Below are positions 7,036 to 15,054 of a stretch of 64,000 nt of DNA, in pieces (the first letter of the stretch is position 1; every line of letters begins with the position of its first letter). Made by a program: the position numbers and the translations under genes. The notes under the pieces were generated by a model. It was not told the DNA's origin and did not search any database. It worked only from the letters and a program-made list of their open reading frames with translations. Source of the DNA: Sphingomonas sp. EC-HK361 (lineage in GTDB: Bacteria; Pseudomonadota; Alphaproteobacteria; Sphingomonadales; Sphingomonadaceae); the NCBI RefSeq assembly GCF_902498785.1, contig NZ_LR701493.1, forward strand, positions 1-64,000, read 5' to 3'.

Positions 7036-9012
7036 ATGAGCGACGACGAGGATTTCACCCCTCGGCTCGGCCGGCAGCGACAGCGGAGCGGCAAGAAGGC
7101 GCGGCGCTACCTTGGCCGCATCGTCGGCGCCGCGATCCGATCGGCCGAGAAGGGCGCGATCAGAAGCCGGCGGTTCGACGGCAGCCGGATCGGCCGCGGC
7201 GCCAGCATGGGGCGGCTGCTTTCCAGCCGCGATCGGTTCAGCGGCTTGCGCGCGCGGCGCGCGGTCGTGAAGACCCGGCTCGTGCGCATCGGCGCGAAGG
7301 GCATGCCAGCGGCGCGCGCTCACCTGCGCTATATCCAGCGCGATGGCGTCACGCGCGAAGGGGCGCCGGGCGAACTTTATTCGGCCGAGCAGGACACGGC
7401 CGACGGCAAGGCCTTTCTCCAGCGCTGCGATGGCGACCGCCACCAGTTCCGCTTCATCGTCTCGGCCGAGGACGGGTCGGAATATCCCGACCTCAAGCCG
7501 TTCACCCGCCGGCTGATGGCGCAGATGGAAAGCGATCTTGGGACCAGGCTCGACTGGGTCGCGGTCGATCATTTCAACACGGCGCATCCGCATACCCACA
7601 TCATGCTGCGCGGCGTGGACGATACGGGTCAGAATCTGATCATCGCCCGCGAATATATCTCCCACGGCATCCGCGAGCGCGCGGCCGAGCTGGTGACGCT
7701 CGATCTTGGACCACGCACCGACCAAGAGATCGAGGCGCGGCTTCGTCACGATATCGGTGAGGAGCGGATGACGGCGATCGACCGCCGTCTGATCCGGTCG
7801 ATGGACGCCGATCGCCTGGTCACATCGGCAGACCGCGACCCCTTCCAGCAGGCGCTCCGAGCGGGCCGGTTGCAGAAGCTCGCCAGCTTGGGGCTGGCAG
7901 AGAATGTCGGCGCCGGCCGCTGGCAACTCGCCGAGGATCTCGAAGCGACGCTGCGAACGCTCGGCGAACGGGGTGACATCATCCGCACGATGCAACGCGA
8001 GTTGACCGCACGAAAGCTCGAGCGGCCCTGGCTCGGTCGCAGCCTGTTCGGCGCGGGCGAGACCGATCCCGAACCGATCGTCGGACGCGTAATCGCCCGT
8101 GGCCTCGCCGACGAGCATCGCGATCGCCACTATCTGCTCGTCGATGGCGTGGATGGCCACGCCCACTATGTCGACATCGGACGCGGCGATGCCGTCGCAC
8201 CGATCGCCGAGGGCGCGGTCGTCCGTGTGTCGGCGCGCAGCCTGGTGGTCCGCGATGCCGATCGCGTCGTTGCCGAGGTGGCGGCAGCCAATGGCGGCCG
8301 CTATTCGACCGACTTGCATCTGCGCCACGATCCATCCGCCACGCAGACATTTGCCGAGACCCACATCCGCCGATTGGAGGCGATGCGCCGCGCCGGCGCT
8401 GGGGTGGATCGCCAGCCCGACGGCAGTTGGACCATTGCGCCCGATCATATCGATCGTGCCGCCGCCTACGAGGCACGTCGCCACCGCGACCAGCCGGTGG
8501 ACGTTGAGACGCTGTCAGCGAGACCAATTGAGCGGCTGCGCGACGCTGACGCAGCAACCTGGGTCGATCGTGAGCTCGCATCGCAAGCGCCGCTACCAAT
8601 CCGCGATGCCGGTTTTGGTCGGGAGGTTCGAAGCGCGATGACTGCGCGCAGACAGTGGCTGGTCGAGCAGCAGCTCGCCGACATCGAGGGGACAAACGTG
8701 CGGCTGCGCGCCAACGCGCTCATGTTGCTGCAAAGGCGAGAACTGTTGCGCGAGGGCGACGCACTTTCGAGCGAGGTCGGGAAGCCGTTCGTTGAGGCGC
8801 GCGTCGGCGAGCGGATCGAGGGGACGATCACCCGGCGGATCGACCTCGCCAGCGGCCGGTTCGCGATGGTCGAGAAGTCGCGGGAATTTACGCTGGTGCC
8901 GTGGCGGCCGGTCCTGGAAAATCAACTCGGTAAAGCCGGCTCGGGCATCATGCGCGCCGACGGTGTGAGCTGGCGGTTCGGACGCGGGCGATCAGGGCCC
9001 GAGATTACATGA
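7036..9012 (+). CDS. rlxS: RlxS/VirD2-type relaxase with DUF3363 C-terminal domain
   Basis: The 658-residue protein starts with MSDDEDFTPRLG. Its relaxase domain shows ARAHLRYIQRDG (tyrosine 99, the likely nicking residue) and the metal-binding HFNTAHPHTHIMLRG (His 179, 186, 188), then REYISHGIRERAAELVTLDLGPR. From about residue 250 the long DUF3363 region follows. The enzyme nicks oriT and pilots the transferred strand through the TraG/Trb channel. The very basic N-terminus (RQRQRSGKKARR) is typical of RlxS. The gene closes the backbone module; cargo genes begin right after it, on the opposite strand. Confidence 0.93.
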   Translation: MSDDEDFTPRLGRQRQRSGKKARRYLGRIVGAAIRSAEKGAIRSRRFDGSRIGRGASMGRLLSSRDRFSGLRARRAVVKTRLVRIGAKGMPAARAHLRYIQRDGVTREGAPGELYSAEQDTADGKAFLQRCDGDRHQFRFIVSAEDGSEYPDLKPFTRRLMAQMESDLGTRLDWVAVDHFNTAHPHTHIMLRGVDDTGQNLIIAREYISHGIRERAAELVTLDLGPRTDQEIEARLRHDIGEERMTAIDRRLIRSMDADRLVTSADRDPFQQALRAGRLQKLASLGLAENVGAGRWQLAEDLEATLRTLGERGDIIRTMQRELTARKLERPWLGRSLFGAGETDPEPIVGRVIARGLADEHRDRHYLLVDGVDGHAHYVDIGRGDAVAPIAEGAVVRVSARSLVVRDADRVVAEVAAANGGRYSTDLHLRHDPSATQTFAETHIRRLEAMRRAGAGVDRQPDGSWTIAPDHIDRAAAYEARRHRDQPVDVETLSARPIERLRDADAATWVDRELASQAPLPIRDAGFGREVRSAMTARRQWLVEQQLADIEGTNVRLRANALMLLQRRELLREGDALSSEVGKPFVEARVGERIEGTITRRIDLASGRFAMVEKSREFTLVPWRPVLENQLGKAGSGIMRADGVSWRFGRGRSGPEIT

Positions 9013-9245
9013 TTCGGGCGATGTCAGCTTGCGCCCCACAATCGGCTTCGAGACGACCGCTTCAGGAGGCGCTGCGCTCAATGGGCGCAGCCGCAACAGC
9101 GTTCGAAAAGCGCCCCGGCTGTCGGCGCGATGCCAGTGTTTCTTTCGTGCTGCTCATAGGCCGGCCCGGGGCACGGATCGTACGAACGCACGCCTGTGAC
9201 AGCAACATGAGGCGGCGCTCCCCATCAACGATAGTTTCCCGCGGG

Positions 9246-12200
9246 TCACACGTTAGCAATGCGATCGCTCATCCATTTTCTGACCCAGCGCTGACGTTTG
9301 ATATCCCCGAGCCCATCCAAGACTGATGCAGGCAAAAGTTCTTGTTCTCCGCTGAAGAGGCCACGCGCGGGATGCCCCTCGGGCAACAGATCGAGGATTG
9401 CCTGGGCAGCTCCCGGATCTCGATCATGAAGGAAATAAGCACCGAGAACGGCGAGCGAACGATCCACGTTCGAATGAGCCATGCGTTCGCATAGCGCGAC
9501 AGCCCTCTCGAGCGGAGCATGGTGACAAACCAGCACGACCGCCGACGGCGCGAGCGCCGCGCCAAGCCTGACGATCCGTTCCGGCGTGAACGGCGCCAGC
9601 AGCTCGTCCTCAATTGTGCCGGCGAAGACCAAGGCATCAAGCGCATCGAGCCGAAGCCAACCACGATCGCGGTCGCCGAATAGCGCCCGAATTCTCATGC
9701 GAATTGCTGCGGACCCGCAGCCGGCTCCGACCCGCAGACATCCCTGGCTGAGCGCTCGATCCGAGGTGGTCGTCGCTAACTTTATGAGCTGGTCACTGGT
9801 CTCGTCGGATAAGGGGGCGTAGGCCGCAAGCCCTTCCACTGCCTCCCGCGCGATAGGGTAAGAATCAGGTTCGTTGTGTGAAGGGTCGGCGTCCGACCAC
9901 GTGTCGCCGGTCAGACGCAGCAATACCGGGAAGTGATCGGGATGCGGCTTTGCCGCAATCGCGCGCACCAGTGCCTGACGAACGTGTCGGCCAGGATCGC
10001 CGGCCAGCGCGAGGATTTCGACGGGGAACGGCGGATCAGTTCGGCTCACCAAGAACTCGACAGCAACGACCCGCGCACTCGCCCGAACGTGCTGACGGGC
10101 CTTCGTGACGGCTTCTTCATCCTCGATCTCGACCGCAGCGGAGGCAGCGGCCTCTGCCAGGTCCTTGTCCTCGGTCTCATTCAACCATCGACGAATCGTC
10201 TCGACCGGCATCTCGCCCGCCTCAATCAGGAGCGGGACGACCTCCGAGAGGATGCGAGGCTGCGCCGTCTCAGCTGCTTGCCGCAAAATTTCAACCGCTT
10301 GATCGCTGAGCATCGCGGCACGCGACCGCCCGAGAAGCAGCGCCCAACCGACCTCGCGGTAAGGGGGATCCAGCGCCCGAATAAGGCTCACCATTCCGGC
10401 CTTCTGGAGCTTGGAATAACGGCGGCGCGCGGCACTCAGGTCGCAGAGGAAGGCAACGCGCAGGGCGGCGGTTGGAGAAGAAGCGAACGCGTCGGCAAGA
10501 AGGCTCTGGTCGACGCCCATGGCGCAGGCGATGGCGGCCTGACTGTCGCTTTGCTCTGGAATGCCGGCGATCAGCGCCTGCTTGAGCTTCTCTCTGAACT
10601 CCGAATGCCAATGTTGACGCAGCGCGTCCCACGCCGCGTCCTCATGTCCGTCCGCCTGAGCTGCAGCGAACATCGCTGACAGCTCCTCGGGACTTGGGGG
10701 GGCGGCGGCATCTGCGTCGCGGATCGCGCGCGCCCAGTAATAGCCGAACTCGGACGCGCGATTATGTCCGGCCAGCTCCTTCCAATCGCCGGCCGCACGG
10801 AGGGCTTCGATATAGAGCTCAACGATGATGCCAGATGCATAGCCATCGTCGTCATGGCCGGAGGTGTAATATTCCTCGAACCCATAGTCGCACTCGCCGT
10901 CGGCAATGAGGCGCCACCGTTCCACATTTTTCGCCCGCTGGGCATCATCGCCTGCAAGATCGTTAAGTGCCTCCTCGAACACCGCTTTGAAGGATGTCAG
11001 ATCGCGTAGCGCGCCGGTCACCACCGCCTCAATATTCGACCCGTGGCCCATGCCAACCAGACGGCGCGCGGCATGAAGATAGGCGGGCTCAAGCCCAGTC
11101 GCGATGCGGTCGAGTGCCACCGGGAATTTGGCGCCGTAGGAACCATGTTCGTCGGAAAGCTGATCGCGAACGAAACGCTCGGCGATCAGAAAGGAGCGTG
11201 GATCCTGCGAAATTCGATCATACCATGCGTCGGGAAAGTTCGGTGCCTTCCATCGGTCAATGAAAAAGGCCGCGCCGCGCTGGACGCTGGTCAACAACCA
11301 ACGGGCCAGTTCCGATGGATTGGAAGCCTCACTGCCTACGTCGCTGGCGAGCTGGAGTAGCTTGGGAAAATCCGCAGACGGATCGACCAGAGCAGCGTCC
11401 AGCCAACCATCGATTGCAGCTTGGGCGGCAGCGGGAACGTCGAAGGTGAACGCACCGTCCTCGACGCCGGCGACGAGCCGGCGCCCTTCGTCGATCAGGC
11501 GAGCGGCCGTCTCCATGCCCCACTCAACGTGCGGTTGCGGGAGGGTGGTGAGCGCGGTCAGCAGCGCTGCAAAAGCCGGCTCATATCGAAACAGGTCAGC
11601 CTTCAGATGGCTCTCGAAACCCGCCCGTACACTCGGATGCGCGAAGGCGACCGATGTTGTCGGCTGTCGAAGATGGCGCGCGGCGATCATCGTGTCGATC
11701 AGCTTGTCGAGACCATTGGCAAGGTCAGGCGCGGCGAGCCGTAAGGACCGCATCAATGCAACGAGCTGCGTGCGATCGAACGATCCCCGTGCCGCCAGCA
11801 CGCCCCAGATCGCGGCGGATTGACCGGTTGTGTCGGCATGGGTCAGGAAGCGGTCGACTACGCCCTCGACCGCATCACGATGAGCGAGCCCGATCAGGCG
11901 ATGTAGCCATTGCCCGTCATTCTCGCCCTCAGCGCGACCGGACAGGATGTTGGCGAAAAACAGGGCGAGCTCAAGAGGCTTTTCGAGCACGCGGAGAACA
12001 TCCGGTCTGAAACTGAGCGCCTTTGCCTGAAGGTCGGGCGGGAGGAGGTCCATCCGTTTATCGTATATCTCGGCGAAACGACCGTTGAGATACCGATCGG
12101 CTTCCAGTTCGATCGACCATGGTGCGAGACCACCGACGGCTTGCGCGCCGCGCAGCATGTCGCTTCGCGATGTAACCACGAACTGATTGTCGCTACGGGC

Positions 12201-13238
12201 GTCGCGCAGCATGCGCGGAAGCTGCTCGGTCCAGGTCTCGGAGCCGATTCGCAGGCTATTCTGCCCCCAAGGATCTTCGAGATAAAAGAGCTTCGGTCCC
12301 GTCTGAACGATTTGCCGGATGCTGGAGGGGTCATTGTTCGGATTGACCACAACTACGTCGAGCGCCCCGTTGCGCTTGCGCGCCTGATCGCACAGCGCGC
12401 GTGCAGCCAGCGTTTTGCCGGTTCCAGACGATCCAGCGATAACCACCGCGTTCTTCTTTTCGAGCTGTCGGATCATGTCGGGGAAATTTGTGGGTTCCAC
12501 GAAGGCATCGAGTTCCGCGACGCTCGCAAGAAACCCGCCGTGGGAGCGAATCGTGCCGAGCAGATCATTATAAGCCCAAACCCCCGGTGAGGTGCCGCGC
12601 ATGCGCGCCTTGGCTTCCTCACGAAGCGTGTCGAGACATGCTCCCTGCCGATCCTCCGGCACGCGCAGGATAGCGGTCAGTATATGTTCTAGCTCGTATT
12701 GGAGCAGCTTTGGCGTCAGGCTGGCATAGATGGCAACCCGCCCTTCCGGCGCGTCGGGCAGGATGTCACGAAGTGAGGCCGGAAAGTCGTCTCCTCCCGA
12801 CCGCTCCTCAAAATCCCCGACAAGCAGTTTGCGAGCCACGCCTGACACATCGGCATTTGTCACGAGCAGATACCGAGCATCGGGATCGGCGAGGTGGTCC
12901 TTGGCCGGCGTGCGCCGTTTGCCGTGTTTGATGAGGCGCTCGAAATCGGCGAGCGACCACGGATCTCCGCCGCGCAACTTTATTTGCATGATGAGCCGGG
13001 CGGTGACGCCCAGCTCCGCCCGCGTCTCGATATGACCGGGATCATCTTCTGTGAGCTCGACCTCGATGTCATCGGCATTCGCTGGCTCCAGCGTGATGCG
13101 CGAGGCGGATTTGGTGACGAAAAGGATCCGCAGCGCCGCCAAGATCGAAACGTCGAGCTGATAATCGTAGCCGGCCAGCGCGGCTGCGGCACCCGAATCA
13201 TTATCGAGGGCGGGGCTGGGATTGGTTGGCGCGTTCAT
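9246..13238 (-). CDS. Avs-like STAND NTPase with N-terminal DUF4297/Cap4-type nuclease domain
   Basis: The 1330-residue protein has three parts. Residues 1-200 show AGYDYQLDVSILAALRIL, DDIEVEL (56-62) and IMQIKLRG (83-90), i.e. the E/D..QxK core of the DUF4297/Cap4-like PD-(D/E)xK nuclease fold. Residues 245-480 form a P-loop NTPase with GSSGTGKT (269-277) and a FYLEDPWGQ block, as in nSTAND3 proteins. The rest is a long helical-repeat region (HEAT-like; e.g. DPGRHVRQALVRAIAAKPHPDH). This nuclease-STAND-repeat order is that of Avs antiviral sensors, which oligomerise on a phage protein and activate the effector. The gene stands alone, convergent with the relaxase gene. The phage trigger cannot be read from sequence. 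Confidence 0.8.
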   Translation of the reverse strand: MNAPTNPSPALDNDSGAAAALAGYDYQLDVSILAALRILFVTKSASRITLEPANADDIEVELTEDDPGHIETRAELGVTARLIMQIKLRGGDPWSLADFERLIKHGKRRTPAKDHLADPDARYLLVTNADVSGVARKLLVGDFEERSGGDDFPASLRDILPDAPEGRVAIYASLTPKLLQYELEHILTAILRVPEDRQGACLDTLREEAKARMRGTSPGVWAYNDLLGTIRSHGGFLASVAELDAFVEPTNFPDMIRQLEKKNAVVIAGSSGTGKTLAARALCDQARKRNGALDVVVVNPNNDPSSIRQIVQTGPKLFYLEDPWGQNSLRIGSETWTEQLPRMLRDARSDNQFVVTSRSDMLRGAQAVGGLAPWSIELEADRYLNGRFAEIYDKRMDLLPPDLQAKALSFRPDVLRVLEKPLELALFFANILSGRAEGENDGQWLHRLIGLAHRDAVEGVVDRFLTHADTTGQSAAIWGVLAARGSFDRTQLVALMRSLRLAAPDLANGLDKLIDTMIAARHLRQPTTSVAFAHPSVRAGFESHLKADLFRYEPAFAALLTALTTLPQPHVEWGMETAARLIDEGRRLVAGVEDGAFTFDVPAAAQAAIDGWLDAALVDPSADFPKLLQLASDVGSEASNPSELARWLLTSVQRGAAFFIDRWKAPNFPDAWYDRISQDPRSFLIAERFVRDQLSDEHGSYGAKFPVALDRIATGLEPAYLHAARRLVGMGHGSNIEAVVTGALRDLTSFKAVFEEALNDLAGDDAQRAKNVERWRLIADGECDYGFEEYYTSGHDDDGYASGIIVELYIEALRAAGDWKELAGHNRASEFGYYWARAIRDADAAAPPSPEELSAMFAAAQADGHEDAAWDALRQHWHSEFREKLKQALIAGIPEQSDSQAAIACAMGVDQSLLADAFASSPTAALRVAFLCDLSAARRRYSKLQKAGMVSLIRALDPPYREVGWALLLGRSRAAMLSDQAVEILRQAAETAQPRILSEVVPLLIEAGEMPVETIRRWLNETEDKDLAEAAASAAVEIEDEEAVTKARQHVRASARVVAVEFLVSRTDPPFPVEILALAGDPGRHVRQALVRAIAAKPHPDHFPVLLRLTGDTWSDADPSHNEPDSYPIAREAVEGLAAYAPLSDETSDQLIKLATTTSDRALSQGCLRVGAGCGSAAIRMRIRALFGDRDRGWLRLDALDALVFAGTIEDELLAPFTPERIVRLGAALAPSAVVLVCHHAPLERAVALCERMAHSNVDRSLAVLGAYFLHDRDPGAAQAILDLLPEGHPARGLFSGEQELLPASVLDGLGDIKRQRWVRKWMSDRIANV

Positions 13239-13687
13239 CGGCTCACATTAGATTGGATCGAGTGCAGAACGAGAGCGAAGAGTCGCCCTCGTCAGCATAA
13301 AGACGATGACGTCCGACGATCTACGTGGATCGCCGTCCTGCGCATGATTGGGTTTGGCGAGACTGCCTCCGCCATTTTCTTTTTGGCGGCGGTCGCGTCG
13401 AGCTTGTCCTGGTTATTCCGAATCCTTTCGATCAGACCTTCTTCGAGGCGTCTCACTACTGTAGGCGACCTTTCTGATTTGGCGGGACCAGCTGGGAGAC
13501 GACGGTGACGGGTACAAAGCCGGAACCTAAGCACGTGCGCGAATATAATCGAGTCCCGGTTTCCGATCGGAAAAACCACCATCGCTTTACCCCCAGAAGA
13601 GGCATGTAGAGCGGGTGCCACCGCAGTGGCGGCGTTCGCGGTTGAGTGAAGATCCGCGATGGATCACAGTATCGAACGGGAGGAAAG
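13239..13687. other. Divergent intergenic region between the STAND gene and the ubiquitin-like operon
   Basis: These 449 bases separate two divergent defence transcription units. Composition is somewhat less GC-rich than the flanking genes. Open frames cross it on both strands (for example minus 13292-13621), but none has a ribosome site or recognisable product. A GGGAGG ribosome site at 13678-13683 serves the sigma-like gene. Promoters for both units must lie here; I cannot place them with confidence. Confidence 0.4.
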
Positions 13688-14488
13688 ATGGCGGAGAACG
13701 ACGGGGAGGGCGCCGAAACGATCCCGCCGCTGCGCAAGCGCAAGCCGGACCAAACGCTATACACGCGCCGGCCGGAGACGTTGCAGCTGTTGGCGGGCCT
13801 TCTTGAGCTCCCCGAACGCGAGGTGCCCGAGCGGGCCGCGATCACCCGGCGGAGCGCTCCCGGCTGGCTCCGCGGCGAATGCCTGGTCTTCATGATGCGC
13901 CGCGCATCGCGCCGCGGCGACAAGCGTTCTTACCAACGGTGGTGCCGGCTCCTGCTCGAGCGAGTGCGGGCGCAGATGCCGCATGGTCGTAGCGGAACGC
14001 CGTTGACCACCCTCGAACTCGCCATGGCCGAATACGGCGTCGACCGGTTCGCCAAGCTGCTCGGCCCGGACCTGTCCGGCTATAACGAGTCGCTCGACAT
14101 CTATGAAGCCGTGTTCGACCTCGCGCTCGCACGGCTGCGCACCGATGCCCTCAAGACCACCCTGCCGAAGCGGGACGATACGAAGCCGAAGCCCACCTAC
14201 GTTGAATATGGCTCTGATCCGCGCGTCGATCTCGAAGTGGAGCAGGCCAAGGCTGAGGAAGACCTGTTCGGCATTGCGCGCGGCAATGACGAGGATTTCC
14301 GATTGAGGGCGTGGGAAGCGATTGACGCGCTACCAACGGAACAAAACAGGATTCTCACCATGATGAGGGAAGGCGTGCCGCCAGGAGAGATGGCGAAGAT
14401 ACTCGGGCTTGAGCCCAAGACGCTGTATAACCGCAAGATGGCAGCACTGAAGGCCGTGCGGGACGCGATCGGGAGCGCGGGACAATGA
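13688..14488 (+). CDS. Sigma-70 region 4-like DNA-binding protein, first gene of the Ubl/E1/helicase operon
   Basis: The 266-residue protein starts at the ATG at 13688, right after GGGAGG. Its C-terminal 50 residues (IDALPTEQNRILTMMREGVPPGEMAKILGL, then LEPKTLYNRKMAALKAVRDAI) are a textbook sigma region 4/HTH. The N-terminal part has basic helices (APGWLRGECLVFMMRRASRRGDKR) that could be a diverged region 2. The stop overlaps the next gene by ATGA. The protein probably controls the operon it leads, by inference from position. Alternatives are an orphan HTH regulator or a phage-type sigma factor. Confidence 0.7.
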   Translation: MAENDGEGAETIPPLRKRKPDQTLYTRRPETLQLLAGLLELPEREVPERAAITRRSAPGWLRGECLVFMMRRASRRGDKRSYQRWCRLLLERVRAQMPHGRSGTPLTTLELAMAEYGVDRFAKLLGPDLSGYNESLDIYEAVFDLALARLRTDALKTTLPKRDDTKPKPTYVEYGSDPRVDLEVEQAKAEEDLFGIARGNDEDFRLRAWEAIDALPTEQNRILTMMREGVPPGEMAKILGLEPKTLYNRKMAALKAVRDAIGSAGQ

Positions 14489-15054
14489 GCGCTGAGGAAC
14501 CAACACTGGATGCCGTGCTCGAGGCCTTCATGATGGACGCGCATCAGGACGGCGCGCTTGCGACCTACCTGCAGCGCCATCCGCAATTCTCGCTGGAGCT
14601 GATCGACCTTTCGCACGAGATGCATCGTATTCCGGCCGACGAGCCCCTGCCGCTCGACCACGCCGCGCGCACATCCATCGATGCCGTCGTCGCGCGGGTC
14701 CTCGATACCTGGCCTATGCAAGAGGGACCGCGCAACCTGTTCGCGGAACTCAGGCCCGCGGACTACGGCCGGGTGTCCACAACGATGGGCGTGCCGCGTG
14801 GGGTGATCGGAGCCGTAAAGGACGGACTGGCGATCTGGTCCACCATTCCCGGCAAGTGGCTGGCCCGCCTGGCCGCAGCGCTGGGCGGAACGGTGGACGA
14901 ACTGCGCGCGAGCATCGGAGGTGCTTCCCCGCAGGCGAGCTACAAGTCCGAGGCTCGACCTGAGCGGAAGGAGCCGGTCCCGTTCGAACAGCTGCTGATC
15001 GAGGCGCGCGTGGACGAGGCGCGCCGGGCAGAGATCATGGACGACGGTGACTGA
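14485..15054 (+). CDS. XRE-like HTH protein, putative substrate of the adjacent ImmA/IrrE domain
   Basis: The 189-residue protein contains no cysteine. Residues about 85-140 (ADYGRVSTTMGVPRGVIGAV, then TIPGKWLARLAAALGGTVDEL) fit an XRE/Cro-type HTH. The N-terminal 60 residues (LATYLQRHPQFSLELIDLSHEM) resemble an anti-sigma-like helical segment. It overlaps the sigma-like gene by ATGA and the ImmA-UvrD gene by one base (TGATG), so all three are translationally coupled. XRE repressors paired with ImmA/IrrE proteases (ImmR-ImmA, DdrO-IrrE) are cleaved after DNA damage. A similar pairing here is inference from adjacency. Confidence 0.6.
   Translation: MSAEEPTLDAVLEAFMMDAHQDGALATYLQRHPQFSLELIDLSHEMHRIPADEPLPLDHAARTSIDAVVARVLDTWPMQEGPRNLFAELRPADYGRVSTTMGVPRGVIGAVKDGLAIWSTIPGKWLARLAAALGGTVDELRASIGGASPQASYKSEARPERKEPVPFEQLLIEARVDEARRAEIMDDGD

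Noticed and set aside
13292..13621. Minus-strand frame in the divergent defence intergenic region
   Set aside because: No ribosome site and no recognisable fold; part of its sequence also reads through on the other strand.
14485..15054. Possible E2 enzyme in the Ubl operon
   Set aside because: The protein has no cysteine and fits an HTH better, so it cannot be an E2.
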